Source of the DNA: Butyrivibrio sp. M55
GTDB lineage: Bacteria; Bacillota; Clostridia; Lachnospirales; Lachnospiraceae
DNA length: 64,000 nucleotides
Assembly (NCBI RefSeq): GCF_900116865.1
Contig: NZ_FPCD01000009.1
Coordinates: 1-64,000, forward strand
Direction: 5' to 3'
The position numbers were made by a program, and so were the translations under genes. The notes under the pieces were generated by a model, which did not search any database, was not told where the DNA came from, and was given only the letters and a program-made list of their open reading frames with translations. This document shows, piece after piece, positions 35,889-45,072 of this stretch (positions are counted from its first letter, which is position 1; each line of letters opens with the position of its first letter).

Positions 35889-37979
35889 ATGAACGTTTAC
35901 ACAACTGATAAGATTCGTAACGTGGTACTGCTCGGACATGGTGGAGCCGGAAAGACAACCTTAGCTGAAGCAATGGCTTATCTTGCCGGTATTACATCAA
36001 GGATGGGGACTGTGGAGGATGGAAATACTCTGAGTGACTTTGATAAGGAGGAGCAGAAGAGGCATATTTCTATAAGCACATCGGCAATTCCGCTCGAGTG
36101 GGACGGACACAAGATCAACCTTTTGGATACTCCCGGATTTTTTGATTTTGTCGGGGAGGTTGAGGAAGCAATCAGTGTAGCGGATGCTGCAATTATCGTC
36201 GTTTCGGGAAAAGCCGGAATCGAAGTCGGAACAGAAAAAGCATGGGAACTTTGCGAAAAGTACAAGATCCCTCGCATGGTATTTGTTTCCGATATGGATA
36301 TAGATGATGTTTCCTACAGACAGGTTGTGCAGGATATGACCGATAAGTACGGCAAGAAGATGGCTCCTTTTAACCTGCCTATCCGTGAGAACGAGAAGTT
36401 CGTAGGATACGTTAACGTTATTCAGGAGAAAGGTTTCAAGTGGTCGGGAAAAGAAGTCGTTGAGTGCGAAGTTCCCGATTACAATCAGCAAAACCTTAAG
36501 ATATGCAGAGATACTCTAATTGAGACCGTAGCTGAGACTTCGGAAGAATTTATGGAAAGATACTTTAACGGTGAAACTTTCTCCGAGTCTGAGATAAGAG
36601 CAGCGGTAAGGACTAATGTGTGCGACGGAAGTATTGTTCCCATTGAGATGGGTTCAAGTACGCTTTGTCAGGGTATCTACACACTTCTTGACGATATCGT
36701 TAAGTACATGCCAAGCCCTGAGAACCGCAAGATGGCAGGCATCAACACCAATACAAATGAGATCTTTGAAGCGGACTTTGACTTTTCCAAGCCAAAGACA
36801 GCTTTTGTATTTAAAACAATGATCGATCCTTTCATAGGTAAGTACTCGCTTATAAAGGTAAGATCGGGCGTCCTTAAACCCGACGATGTGATGTTCGTTG
36901 CGGATAAGGATATGGAACTTAAGATAGGTAAGCTCTATGTGCTTCAGGGAAACAAGACAACAGAAGTATCGGAACTTCATGCGGGCGACCTTGGCGCACT
37001 TCAGAAGATCGATGTTGCGACGGGAGATACTCTTTCTACCAAGGGGACACCCATACAGTATGCAAAGATGGATATTTCACAGCCGTACACAGTTATGAGA
37101 TATCATGCCCAGAATAAGAGCGATATTGATAAGATTGCGCAGTCTCTTGCCAAGATTGCTGCGGAAGATCAGACCGTTAAGGTTGTCAATGACGCCGAGA
37201 ATCGTCAGACGCTTCTTTATGGAATGGGCGATATGCACCTTGAGGTTATCCAGAATAAGTTAAAAGATGTATATAAGGTTGCAATAGACCTCACTAAGCC
37301 CAAGGTTGCATTTAGAGAGACGATAAGAAAGAATTCCGATGTGGAATATAAATATAAGAAGCAGACCGGCGGACACGGACAGTACGGACATGTTAAGATG
37401 CGCTTTGCTCCTTTGGGAGATCCGACGGTTCCTTATACATTCGATCAGGAAGTTGTCGGCGGAGCTGTTCCTAAGAACTTCTTCCCCGCTGTTGAAAAAG
37501 GAATTGCTGAGTCGGTTCAGAGAGGCCCTCTTGCCGCATATCCCGTTGTCGGTGTTAAGGCAACTCTATATGACGGATCGTATCACCCGGTTGATTCGTC
37601 CGAGATGGCGTTTAAGGTAGCAGCTTCCAATGCCTTCAAAAAAGGCTTCATGGATGCGACACCTGTTCTTCTTGAACCTATAGTATCTCTTAAAGTTACT
37701 GTTCCCGAGAACTATACGGGTGACGTAATGGGAGATCTTAACAAGAGAAGAGGAAGAGTGCTCGGAATGAATCCTTCGCTTACGGGTAAGCAGGTTATCG
37801 AGGCCGAGGTTCCGCAGATGGAGCTCTACGGATATTGTACACAGCTTCGTTCTATGACGGGCGGAAGCGGAGAGTACGAGTATTCGTTTAACAGATATGA
37901 GCAGGCTCCTTCGGATGTTCAGGCAAAAGAGGTTGAGGCTAGAGCCGATAAGGTTGCGGCAGCCAATGCTGAAGAATAA
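35889..37979 (+). CDS. Elongation factor G-like GTPase with altered G motifs
   Basis: 696 residues with all five EF-G domains in order, belonging to the EF-G-like group (EF-G2/FusA2 type) rather than the housekeeping translocase. G1 is GHGGAGKTT; G2 region is HISISTSAIPLEW; G3 is DTPGFFDF, so the catalytic His of DTPGH is Phe; G4 is VSDMD instead of NKMD, so guanine recognition is atypical. Domain IV (GGHGQYGHVKMRFAPL near 491) and domain V (MELYGYCTQLRSMTGG near 644) are well conserved, so ribosome binding is plausible. Role unknown. GGAGG precedes the start; monocistronic with its own promoter and terminator. Confidence 0.88.
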   Translation: MNVYTTDKIRNVVLLGHGGAGKTTLAEAMAYLAGITSRMGTVEDGNTLSDFDKEEQKRHISISTSAIPLEWDGHKINLLDTPGFFDFVGEVEEAISVADAAIIVVSGKAGIEVGTEKAWELCEKYKIPRMVFVSDMDIDDVSYRQVVQDMTDKYGKKMAPFNLPIRENEKFVGYVNVIQEKGFKWSGKEVVECEVPDYNQQNLKICRDTLIETVAETSEEFMERYFNGETFSESEIRAAVRTNVCDGSIVPIEMGSSTLCQGIYTLLDDIVKYMPSPENRKMAGINTNTNEIFEADFDFSKPKTAFVFKTMIDPFIGKYSLIKVRSGVLKPDDVMFVADKDMELKIGKLYVLQGNKTTEVSELHAGDLGALQKIDVATGDTLSTKGTPIQYAKMDISQPYTVMRYHAQNKSDIDKIAQSLAKIAAEDQTVKVVNDAENRQTLLYGMGDMHLEVIQNKLKDVYKVAIDLTKPKVAFRETIRKNSDVEYKYKKQTGGHGQYGHVKMRFAPLGDPTVPYTFDQEVVGGAVPKNFFPAVEKGIAESVQRGPLAAYPVVGVKATLYDGSYHPVDSSEMAFKVAASNAFKKGFMDATPVLLEPIVSLKVTVPENYTGDVMGDLNKRRGRVLGMNPSLTGKQVIEAEVPQMELYGYCTQLRSMTGGSGEYEYSFNRYEQAPSDVQAKEVEARADKVAAANAEE

Positions 37980-38015
37980 AGTTGACAGTTAAATAAAAAT
38001 AATGACATAGAATTT

Positions 38016-38066
38016 GAAAAGGGCAGTTATCTCGTGGATTGCGGGATGACTGTTCTTTTCTTTTTT
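38016..38066 (+). terminator. Terminator of the EF-G-like gene
   Basis: A 19-bp stem pairs 38016-38034 with 38042-38060, followed by TTTTTT. Four pairs are G-U wobbles valid only in plus-strand RNA, showing the direction. Confidence 0.88.
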
Positions 38067-38146
38067 GTGTGTTAAAAAAGAGGATGAAAGAACTCAATCA
38101 AAAATTAACAAAAAGTTAAGTTCAAAAATGTATAGATTGAACGAAA

Positions 38147-38196
38147 ATGATTATCTGTGATTATTTACGATTGAATATGATTGCAAATTGATTTTT
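38147..38196 (+). promoter_or_regulatory. FruR operator candidate: five 10-bp-phased direct repeats
   Basis: Consecutive 10-bp blocks ATGATTATCT, GTGATTATTT, ACGATTGAAT, ATGATTGCAA and ATTGATTTTT carry a (T/C)GATT core once per helical turn (the last shifted by one base). The array overlaps the -35 box of the fru promoter. DeoR-family regulators commonly bind such direct repeats, so this is probably where FruR acts. Confidence 0.6.
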
Positions 38197-38209
38197 TGAG
38201 TGCTATATT
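38181..38209 (+). promoter_or_regulatory. fru-ptsHI operon promoter
   Basis: TTGCAA (38181-38186), 17-bp spacer, TATATT (38204-38209). Transcription would start near 38216, 40 bases before fruR. Confidence 0.65.
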
Positions 38210-38256
38210 TTAATCAAGAAATCACAAATTAACATTTTTGCTCAAGGAGATTATGA

Positions 38257-39009
38257 ATGCTGACTGAAGAGAGAAGAGCACGTATTGTTGAGATTGTAAA
38301 TGAGAAGAAAGCGGTTTCCGTTAATGAGCTGATAGAGCTTCTGGATACATCTGCAGCGACAATTCGCCGAGATATAAGCGCACTTGACCGTTCACGTAAA
38401 CTGATCAAGGTATTCGGAGGAGCGACCGCATTATCTTCAAGGGATGTAGATACCAAAGAAGATGCGGTAAAGATGAAGGCTCGCAAGAACGTGCAGGAAA
38501 AAGACAGCATAAGTAAGTTTGCTGCAGAGCTGATAGAAGATGATGATTTTGTTTATATAGATGCGGGTACGACAACACTTGCAATGATCGATTATCTGAC
38601 CAATCACAATGCAAAGTACATCACAAACGGTGTTGTTCATGCAAGACGTCTTATGGATAAAGGATTTGAGACCATAATGATCGGAGGAAGGCTCAAAGCT
38701 TCAACGGAAGCGGCAGTCGGACCCGATTGCGTTGAGTTTATTCGCAAATATCACTTTACGAAAGCTTTTATGGGTACAAACGGAATCTCGGTTCACGCAG
38801 GCTTTACAACACCTGATGTTGACGAAGCGATGATAAAGACGGCAGCAATTGAGCATGCGTACAGGTCTTATGTACTTGCGGATCATACCAAGTTTAATAA
38901 GGTCAATTCCGTGACTTTTGCAGACATAAAGGAATGCAGCATTATTACAGACAGACTTACGGCAAAAGAATATGTGAACCACACAGAGGTACTTATCTGT
39001 TGCAAGTAA
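38257..39009 (+). CDS. fruR: DeoR-family regulator of the fructose operon
   Basis: 250 residues. The N-terminal winged helix (ERRARIVEIVNEKKAVSVNELIELL, TIRRDISAL) is the DeoR type; the C-terminal DeoRC sensor domain has IDAGTTTLAM near 94, the ITNG motif near 115, GRLKASTEAAVGPD near 140 and DHTKFNK near 217, which bind a phosphorylated sugar, typically fructose 1-phosphate. It heads the operon fruR-fruK-fruA-ptsH-ptsI and very probably regulates it through the phased repeats upstream. AAGGAG precedes the ATG. Confidence 0.92.
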   Translation: MLTEERRARIVEIVNEKKAVSVNELIELLDTSAATIRRDISALDRSRKLIKVFGGATALSSRDVDTKEDAVKMKARKNVQEKDSISKFAAELIEDDDFVYIDAGTTTLAMIDYLTNHNAKYITNGVVHARRLMDKGFETIMIGGRLKASTEAAVGPDCVEFIRKYHFTKAFMGTNGISVHAGFTTPDVDEAMIKTAAIEHAYRSYVLADHTKFNKVNSVTFADIKECSIITDRLTAKEYVNHTEVLICCK

Positions 39010-39025
39010 AGATGGAGGATTATTG

Positions 39026-39931
39026 ATGATTTATACGGTTACTTTTAACCCGGCGCTTGATTATGTAGTAAGAATGGACGGAGATCTGCTTCCCGGCATG
39101 ACTAACCGCTCTACAAGTGAAGAGTACTACTATGGCGGGAAGGGCATAAATGTATCCATGGTATTGTCGGAACTTGGATTTAAGAGTACGGCTTTAGGAT
39201 TTGTGGCAGGCTTTATAGGACGCGCCATTGATGATGGCGTTAAGGCAGCAGGCATTGATACCGATTTCATTCAGCTTAAGGAAGGAATCTCCCGGGTCAA
39301 TGTCAAGATTAAGGCAGTAGCTGAAACAGAGATAAACGCTCAGGGACCAAAGATCGATGAAGAGTCGCAAAAAGAGCTTTTTGACAAGCTCTCTAAGCTC
39401 AAAGAAGGAGATCTTTTGATACTGGCGGGATCTATCCCGAGCTCACTTCCGGATGACGTATATGAAAGAATTCTTTCAATGCTTGACGGAAAAGGAATAG
39501 AGTTCGTTGTTGATGCGACAAAAGATCTGCTCACAAATGTTCTTAAGTATCATCCGTTCCTTATTAAGCCCAATAATTTTGAACTTGGTGAGATCATAGG
39601 GAAGACACTCAAAACGGATGATGAGATATATGAAGGCGCGGTCCGTCTTCAGGAGATGGGAGCAAGAAATGTTCTTATCTCGATGGCGGGTGACGGAGCG
39701 ATGCTGGTTGATGAAAATGGCTTGAAATATCGCATCGGAGTTCCTAAGGGAACAGTCAGAAATTCAGTTGGTGCGGGAGATTCTATGGTGGCAGGTTTTG
39801 TAGCAGGTTATTTAAAAACAAAGAATTACGAAACTGCCCTGAAAATGGGAACGGCTGCAGGTTCGGCAACGGCATTCTCGGATGGCCTTGCAAAGGCTGC
39901 AGATATTGAGAAGGTTTTAAAGGAACTTTAA
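39026..39931 (+). CDS. fruK: 1-phosphofructokinase
   Basis: 301-residue PfkB-family kinase that converts fructose 1-phosphate, made by the fructose PTS, to fructose 1,6-bisphosphate. Features: TFNPALDYVV at the N-terminus, GGKGINVSMVLSELG near 37, and the C-terminal catalytic/ATP motif NSVGAGDSMVAGFVAGY near 249 with the base Asp. I start at ATG 39026 (GGAGG 7 bases upstream); TTG 39023 is directly before it. Overlapping context with fruR and fruA confirms fruK over tagatose-6-phosphate kinase LacC. Confidence 0.94.
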   Translation: MIYTVTFNPALDYVVRMDGDLLPGMTNRSTSEEYYYGGKGINVSMVLSELGFKSTALGFVAGFIGRAIDDGVKAAGIDTDFIQLKEGISRVNVKIKAVAETEINAQGPKIDEESQKELFDKLSKLKEGDLLILAGSIPSSLPDDVYERILSMLDGKGIEFVVDATKDLLTNVLKYHPFLIKPNNFELGEIIGKTLKTDDEIYEGAVRLQEMGARNVLISMAGDGAMLVDENGLKYRIGVPKGTVRNSVGAGDSMVAGFVAGYLKTKNYETALKMGTAAGSATAFSDGLAKAADIEKVLKEL

Positions 39932-39959
39932 ACATGTAATTTGTTTTTTAGGAGGTATT

Positions 39960-41873
39960 ATGAGAATTACAGAGTTTATCGATCCCAGGGGGATCAAACT
40001 TCAGACAAAAGTGTCTGATCAGAATGAAGCAATCGACCAGCTTATCGCACTTCATGAATCGGCCGAAAATCTTATAGATGTATCGGGATTTAAGAAAGCA
40101 ATCCTTGATCGCGAGGCTAAGGGTTCTACAGCAATCGGAAACGGAATTGCGGTTCCGCACGGTAAATCAGCATCGGTTAAAAAAGCAGGACTTGTGGCAA
40201 TTACTTGTCCCGATGGTGTTGATTATAAGGCGCTTGACGGAAAGCCGAGCAATCTTTTGTTCATGATAGCCGCACCTGAGAACGGCGCAGATACACACCT
40301 TGAGGTACTTTCAAAGCTCATGGGAATGCTTATGGACGGAGCGTTCTGCAAGAAACTTGTAGAAGCTAAGTCTGTTGATGAGTTCCTTAAGCTCATTGAT
40401 TCAAAGGAAACAGAGAAAGATGCGCAGAGCGGAGCAGCTAAGTCTGAAGCATCTTCTAAAGCAGGTAAAAAGATTGTTGCCGTTACAGCTTGTCCTACAG
40501 GTATTGCACATACATTTATGGCTGCCGAGGCTCTTGAGCTTAAGGCAAAAGAACTCGGAATTACATTTAGAGTTGAAAAAGACGGTTCAGGCGGAGCAAA
40601 GGATCCTCTTACTTCAAAAGAGATAGAAGAGGCAGATGCCGTAATCGTTGCATGTGATAAAAATATAGATATGAGCCAGTTTGACGGCAAGAAGGTTGTT
40701 TTGGCATCAACAAAGGACGCCATTCACACTCCCGAAAAGCTTTTTGAAAAGGCTGAGACAGCTTCTGTATATCACCATACGGGAGCAGTTGTTAAAAAGT
40801 CTGATGACGCAAATGAGTCAGTGGGACGTAAGCTCTACAAGCACCTTATGAACGGTGTTTCACATATGCTTCCGTTCGTTATTGGCGGCGGTATTCTTAT
40901 CGCCATCGCATTTTTGCTTGATGATTATTCAATAGATCCAAGCAGTTTCGGTACAAACACACCCGTAGCTGCATGGTTTAAGACAATAGGCGGAGCGGCA
41001 TTTGGATTCATGCTTCCGATACTTGCGGGATTTATCGCTATGTCAATTGCGGACAGACCGGGTCTTGCCGTTGGTTTTGTAGGTGGATACCTTGCATCAA
41101 CGGGCGCAACGTTTGCAAATCCCGGAGGAGATATCCCTTCTGCATTCCTTGGAGCACTTGTTGCAGGTTTCGTATCGGGTTATCTGGTTCTCTGGCTTGA
41201 AAAGATATGTAACAAGCTTCCGCAGTCTCTTGAGGGAATAAAGCCTGTTCTTATCTATCCTCTTGCGGGAATTACAATGGTAGGTCTTGTTATGTGCGCT
41301 ATCAATCCTATAGTCGGTGCGCTTAATAACTGGATTTCAGGCGTGCTTACAGGTATGAGCAGCGGTTCTATAATCGCACTCGGTATCCTTCTCGGAGCAA
41401 TGATGGCAACAGATATGGGTGGCCCTCTCAACAAGGCAGCATACGTATTTGGTACAGCAGCTCTTGCTCAGCAGAATGAGACAGGCTGGATGATCATGGC
41501 AGCAGTTATGGTAGGCGGTATGGTTCCTCCTATCGCGATTGCTCTTGCTACACTTATCTTCCCTAAGAAGTTTACAGTAGCAGAGAGAAAAGCAGGTCCC
41601 GTAAACTTTATCATGGGATTCTGTTTCATCACAGAGGGTGCTATCCCTTATGCGGCAGCTGATCCCTTCCGTGTAATTCCTTCACTTATGGTTGGATCGG
41701 GTGTTGCGGGTGCTCTTTCAATGGCATTTAAGTGCACACTTATGGCGCCTCACGGCGGAATCTTCGTATTCCCTGTAGTAGGCAACTGGGCTCTTTATCT
41801 TGTTGCACTTGCAGCAGGCTCAATTGTAAGCTGCATTTTGCTCGGAGTACTTAAGAAGACAGTTGAAGATTAA
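39960..41873 (+). CDS. fruA: PTS fructose transporter subunit IIABC
   Basis: 637-residue fused transporter that imports fructose with phosphorylation at C1. EIIA (about 1-150) carries the phospho-His of AVPHGK (residue 67). EIIB (about 168-270) carries the phospho-Cys of ACPTGIAHTFMA (near 178). EIIC (about 290-637) is the membrane channel with GGGILIAIAFLLDD near 307, GFVGGYLAS near 370 and CFITEGAIPYAAADP near 557. AGGAGG lies 5 bases before the ATG. Phosphate is supplied by HPr encoded just downstream. Confidence 0.95.
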   Translation: MRITEFIDPRGIKLQTKVSDQNEAIDQLIALHESAENLIDVSGFKKAILDREAKGSTAIGNGIAVPHGKSASVKKAGLVAITCPDGVDYKALDGKPSNLLFMIAAPENGADTHLEVLSKLMGMLMDGAFCKKLVEAKSVDEFLKLIDSKETEKDAQSGAAKSEASSKAGKKIVAVTACPTGIAHTFMAAEALELKAKELGITFRVEKDGSGGAKDPLTSKEIEEADAVIVACDKNIDMSQFDGKKVVLASTKDAIHTPEKLFEKAETASVYHHTGAVVKKSDDANESVGRKLYKHLMNGVSHMLPFVIGGGILIAIAFLLDDYSIDPSSFGTNTPVAAWFKTIGGAAFGFMLPILAGFIAMSIADRPGLAVGFVGGYLASTGATFANPGGDIPSAFLGALVAGFVSGYLVLWLEKICNKLPQSLEGIKPVLIYPLAGITMVGLVMCAINPIVGALNNWISGVLTGMSSGSIIALGILLGAMMATDMGGPLNKAAYVFGTAALAQQNETGWMIMAAVMVGGMVPPIAIALATLIFPKKFTVAERKAGPVNFIMGFCFITEGAIPYAAADPFRVIPSLMVGSGVAGALSMAFKCTLMAPHGGIFVFPVVGNWALYLVALAAGSIVSCILLGVLKKTVED

Positions 41874-41887
41874 AAGGAGAAAAAATA

Positions 41888-42151
41888 ATGGTTTCAAAAA
41901 CAGTAAAGATCGTAAATGAACAGGGAATGCATATGCGTCCTGCGACAGTTTTCAGTCAGGCTATGATGCACTACACGGCAGAGGTTAATCTTTGCGCAAA
42001 CGGTTCAAAGTATGACGGAAAGAGTGTAATGATGCTTATGGCGGCTTGCATTAAGTGCGGCGCTGAAGTTGAGATCACTTGCGACGGTCCTGATGAAGAA
42101 GAGGCTCTTGCAAAAGCTGTAGAACTCATTGAGAGCGGACTTGGAGATTGA
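41888..42151 (+). CDS. ptsH: Phosphocarrier protein HPr
   Basis: 87 residues. His15 in GMHMRPAT is the site phosphorylated by enzyme I; Ser46 in GKSVMMLM is the regulatory site for HPr kinase, so catabolite control is possible. The segment after Ser46 (AACIKCGAEVEITC) has three cysteines, uncommon in HPr. It sits 14 bases after fruA with AAGGAG, and 16 before ptsI, so HPr is made together with the fructose transporter. Whether this is the only HPr of the cell or a fructose-dedicated copy cannot be told from the window. Confidence 0.93.
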   Translation: MVSKTVKIVNEQGMHMRPATVFSQAMMHYTAEVNLCANGSKYDGKSVMMLMAACIKCGAEVEITCDGPDEEEALAKAVELIESGLGD

Positions 42152-42167
42152 TTGGAGGTTGGAATCT

Positions 42168-43871
42168 ATGTATAAAGGCATAGAAGCATCCAGAGGAATT
42201 GGCATTGGCAGTATCTGCCTTATTACGGATCATGATCTGTCATTTGAAGCTAAACATATAGAAGATACAGAAGCAGAGAAAAACAGGCTGGGCGCGGCTG
42301 TTGAGGCTTTAAAAGTCAAGACGGCCGCCATGGCTGAAAATATCAGAAAGAACATAGGCCCCAAGGAAGCGGAGATCATGGAAGGTCATATTGCTATGAT
42401 GACCGATCCTGCGTTGTCAGGTGAGATGAACAAGATGATCGATGCGGGGCAGTGTGCGGAGGCTGCGGTTACTGCGGTCTGCGACATGTTCATCGGCATG
42501 TTCTCCAAGATGGAAGATGATATGATGCGTCAGCGTGCGTCTGATATCTCGGATGTGAAGACAGGGCTGTTAAAGGGACTTCTTGGAATAGAAGATGTTG
42601 ATATAAGTAAGGTTCCTCAGGGAACTGTGCTTGTAGCGCATGACCTTACACCTTCCATGACTTCACAGATAGTAAAAGAGAATGTTGTCGGAATCATCAC
42701 TGAAGTTGGCGGAAAGACTTCACATTCCGCTATTCTTGCAAGGGCGCTTGAGATTCCTGCAGTTATTTCGGTTCCCGGTATAACGGAACAGGTAAAAGAT
42801 AAAGACACGGCCGTCGTTGATGGCACAGAGGGTGTTGTATATATCAATCCCGACGGGGAGATAGTTTCCAAATATGTTATCAAGAGGGAAGAATATATAC
42901 GCGCACAGGCTGAGCTTGAGAGTTTCAGGGGGAAAGAAACTCTTACGGCGGACGGAAAGAAAGTCGAGCTTTTCTGCAATATAGGTACGCCCAAAGATGC
43001 CAAGAAAGCGATAGAGTGTGACGGCGAGGGTATAGGTCTTTTCCGCTCGGAGTTTCTGTTCATGGATAAGTCGCATCTGCCTTCCGAGGATGAGCAGTTC
43101 GAGGCTTACAAAGAAGCTGTTGAGATCATGAATGGCAAGACTGTCATCATACGTACTCTTGATATCGGCGGAGATAAGGAAATACCGTATCTTGGGCTTG
43201 AGAAGGAGGAGAATCCTTTCCTTGGTTACAGGGCAGTAAGATATTGTCTTGCAAATCCTGAAATTTACAAGACACAGCTTCGCGGAATCCTTCGCGCAAG
43301 TGCGTTTGGTAAGGCCAAAATCATGGTACCGCTTGTTACCTGTGTCGATGAGATACGTGCGGTAAAAGAGCTTGTTGAAGAATGCAAGAAAGAGCTTAAG
43401 GCCGAGGGAACCTATTTTGATGAAAAGATAGAAGTCGGATGCATGGTAGAGACGGCAGCAGCTTCGCTTATAGCCGATATGCTTGCAAAAGAGGCGGATT
43501 TCTTTTCAATAGGAACCAACGATCTTACACAGTACACTATGAGTGTCGATCGCGGAAATGCCAAGGTTGCATATCTTTATTCGGCATTCCAGCCTGCGGT
43601 TCTTCGCTCGATAAAGAATATAATCGAAGCCGGAAAGGCAGCAGGAATTCCTGTGGGAATGTGCGGCGAGGCGGCAGCAGATCCGCTTATGATACCGCTC
43701 CTTATTTCTTTCGGACTCGATGAATACAGTGTAAACTCAGTCCTCGTACTGACCGCACGCGGCATCATCTCGAAGTGGTCAAAGGCCGATGCGGATGCTT
43801 TGGCGAAAGAAGTGCTTGCGCTTTCTACGGAGGCAGAAGTTGTGGCAGCGCTTAAGGCAGCAGCAAGATAA
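42168..43871 (+). CDS. ptsI: PTS phosphoenolpyruvate--protein phosphotransferase (enzyme I)
   Basis: 567 residues from ATG 42168 (GGAGG at 42154). It takes phosphate from PEP onto the active His of GGKTSHSAILARAL (near 186) and passes it to HPr. Other landmarks are the HPr-binding helical region (about 20-145), PEP-binding GIGLFRSEFLFM near 287, IIRTLDIGGDKE near 326, SIGTNDLTQYTMSVDRGN near 446 and the catalytic Cys of PVGMCGEAAADP near 500. Last gene of the fru-pts operon, followed by a terminator. The open frame extends 13 codons upstream across the ptsH stop, without an RBS. Confidence 0.95.
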   Translation: MYKGIEASRGIGIGSICLITDHDLSFEAKHIEDTEAEKNRLGAAVEALKVKTAAMAENIRKNIGPKEAEIMEGHIAMMTDPALSGEMNKMIDAGQCAEAAVTAVCDMFIGMFSKMEDDMMRQRASDISDVKTGLLKGLLGIEDVDISKVPQGTVLVAHDLTPSMTSQIVKENVVGIITEVGGKTSHSAILARALEIPAVISVPGITEQVKDKDTAVVDGTEGVVYINPDGEIVSKYVIKREEYIRAQAELESFRGKETLTADGKKVELFCNIGTPKDAKKAIECDGEGIGLFRSEFLFMDKSHLPSEDEQFEAYKEAVEIMNGKTVIIRTLDIGGDKEIPYLGLEKEENPFLGYRAVRYCLANPEIYKTQLRGILRASAFGKAKIMVPLVTCVDEIRAVKELVEECKKELKAEGTYFDEKIEVGCMVETAAASLIADMLAKEADFFSIGTNDLTQYTMSVDRGNAKVAYLYSAFQPAVLRSIKNIIEAGKAAGIPVGMCGEAAADPLMIPLLISFGLDEYSVNSVLVLTARGIISKWSKADADALAKEVLALSTEAEVVAALKAAAR

Positions 43872-43928
43872 TATTGAAACTTGTGATGCTGCATAATATT
43901 GTAGCTTCGTTGATGTGATGCGTTGATT

Positions 43929-43964
43929 AGAGCAATCATTCGAAATGGATGGTTGCTCTTTTTG
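43929..43964 (+). terminator. Terminator of the fru-pts operon
   Basis: AGAGCAA (43929-43935) pairs with TTGCTCT (43953-43959), then TTTT. The middle of the hairpin is imperfect. Confidence 0.75.
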
Positions 43965-44007
43965 TGGTATAGTGGAAATATGTTTGATTATTAACGGAGG
44001 AGATAAC

Positions 44008-44880
44008 ATGACTATTGCAGTATTATCAGACATCCACGGAAATCATGTTGCACTTGAGAAGTGCTTAGATTATTTGAAAAATAAGGATATAGATACATAT
44101 TGTTTTCTTGGAGATTATACGGGAGAGTTTCCGGGCATAGAGAAGGTGATGGAAACTCTTTATGATCTTAAGAAAAATAAAAATTGTTTTTTTCTGAGAG
44201 GAAATAAAGAGAACTATCAATTGGAAGATCTTGGAAAGGCGCATCCTGAGTGGGATGCTTATCCAAGTACTATAGGATTGCTTCGTTATGCAAATGCTCA
44301 TCTTACCAAAAAGGATGTTGAGTTTTTTAACAGCCTTCCCATTACAATGACAATTAAGAATGAAGGCTTGCCTGATATTGTGATTTGCCATGGCTCGCCA
44401 AGGAAAGTAAACGAGAAATTTGCGATCAATGAGCAGAGCTTGAATGAAGTTGCCTATGAGACAGATGCGGATTACATTGTCTGTGGTCACACTCACATTA
44501 AGATGGAAAAGGAATGTGGCACAACGCATATTTGGAATCCCGGATCGGTGGGAGCTTCTATTGATGTGCCGTATAGTCATCGGTTTATGCTCTTGCACGG
44601 TGTCGGAGGTAAATGGGAGCCTGAGTTTGTTTCGCTTGAGGCAGATATTGATCTTATAATTTCAGAAATGAAAAAAGCGGGATTGTATGAGACGGCGCCT
44701 TATTGGACAAAGTTCACGGAACTTCTTGTTACGGGCAAGTGCGGTAAATATACGCATGCAGGTTTACTTGGAAGAGCAATGGATCTTTGCAACAGGAAGT
44801 ATGGAAAATGCGATTGGCCGCAAGTTCCTGAGGAGTGCATGGCTGAAGCGTTTGATGAGATATGTGGAAGTTTGAGCTAA
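44008..44880 (+). CDS. YfcE/MJ0936-like metallophosphoesterase
   Basis: 290 residues with a calcineurin-like domain: LSDIHGNHVALEKCL at 5-19, LGDYTGEFPG near 34, RGNKENYQ near 65 (in place of GNHD), CHGSP near 128 and GHTHIKM near 165, with NPGSVG near 181. Related proteins are phosphodiesterases with unsettled substrates. A C-terminal extension of about 80 residues (from 210) follows the catalytic domain. ATG 44008 is chosen for GGAGG 7 bases upstream. The truncated gene at the right end of the window (63679) is a close paralogue. Confidence 0.85.
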   Translation: MTIAVLSDIHGNHVALEKCLDYLKNKDIDTYCFLGDYTGEFPGIEKVMETLYDLKKNKNCFFLRGNKENYQLEDLGKAHPEWDAYPSTIGLLRYANAHLTKKDVEFFNSLPITMTIKNEGLPDIVICHGSPRKVNEKFAINEQSLNEVAYETDADYIVCGHTHIKMEKECGTTHIWNPGSVGASIDVPYSHRFMLLHGVGGKWEPEFVSLEADIDLIISEMKKAGLYETAPYWTKFTELLVTGKCGKYTHAGLLGRAMDLCNRKYGKCDWPQVPEECMAEAFDEICGSLS

Positions 44881-44891
44881 GACACAAAAAT

Positions 44892-44977
44892 AACCGCCCA
44901 TTGTCACGGCCATGACTGAGCGGCTATATAACAGCTTAAAATGGTGACTAACCGTCTATCGGTAGCACTTTTTTATC
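44892..44977 (+). terminator. Twin-hairpin terminator element
   Basis: A first stem uses ACCGC/GCGGC-type arms (about 44893-44923). A second, GTGACTAACCG with CGGTAGCAC (44944-44968), has bulged A residues and is followed by TTTTTT. It ends the phosphoesterase gene and has the look of a mobile, repeated terminator module; no second copy is in this window. The other bases of 44881-45072 show nothing clear. Confidence 0.65.
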
Positions 44978-45072
44978 ATATTAGCATTGAGGCAAATAAT
45001 AGTCAATCGGTGTGTGTTGATGCTTTATATTAAAATTAAGAACTAAGAATATATAGATGAGGAATTTTAGCT

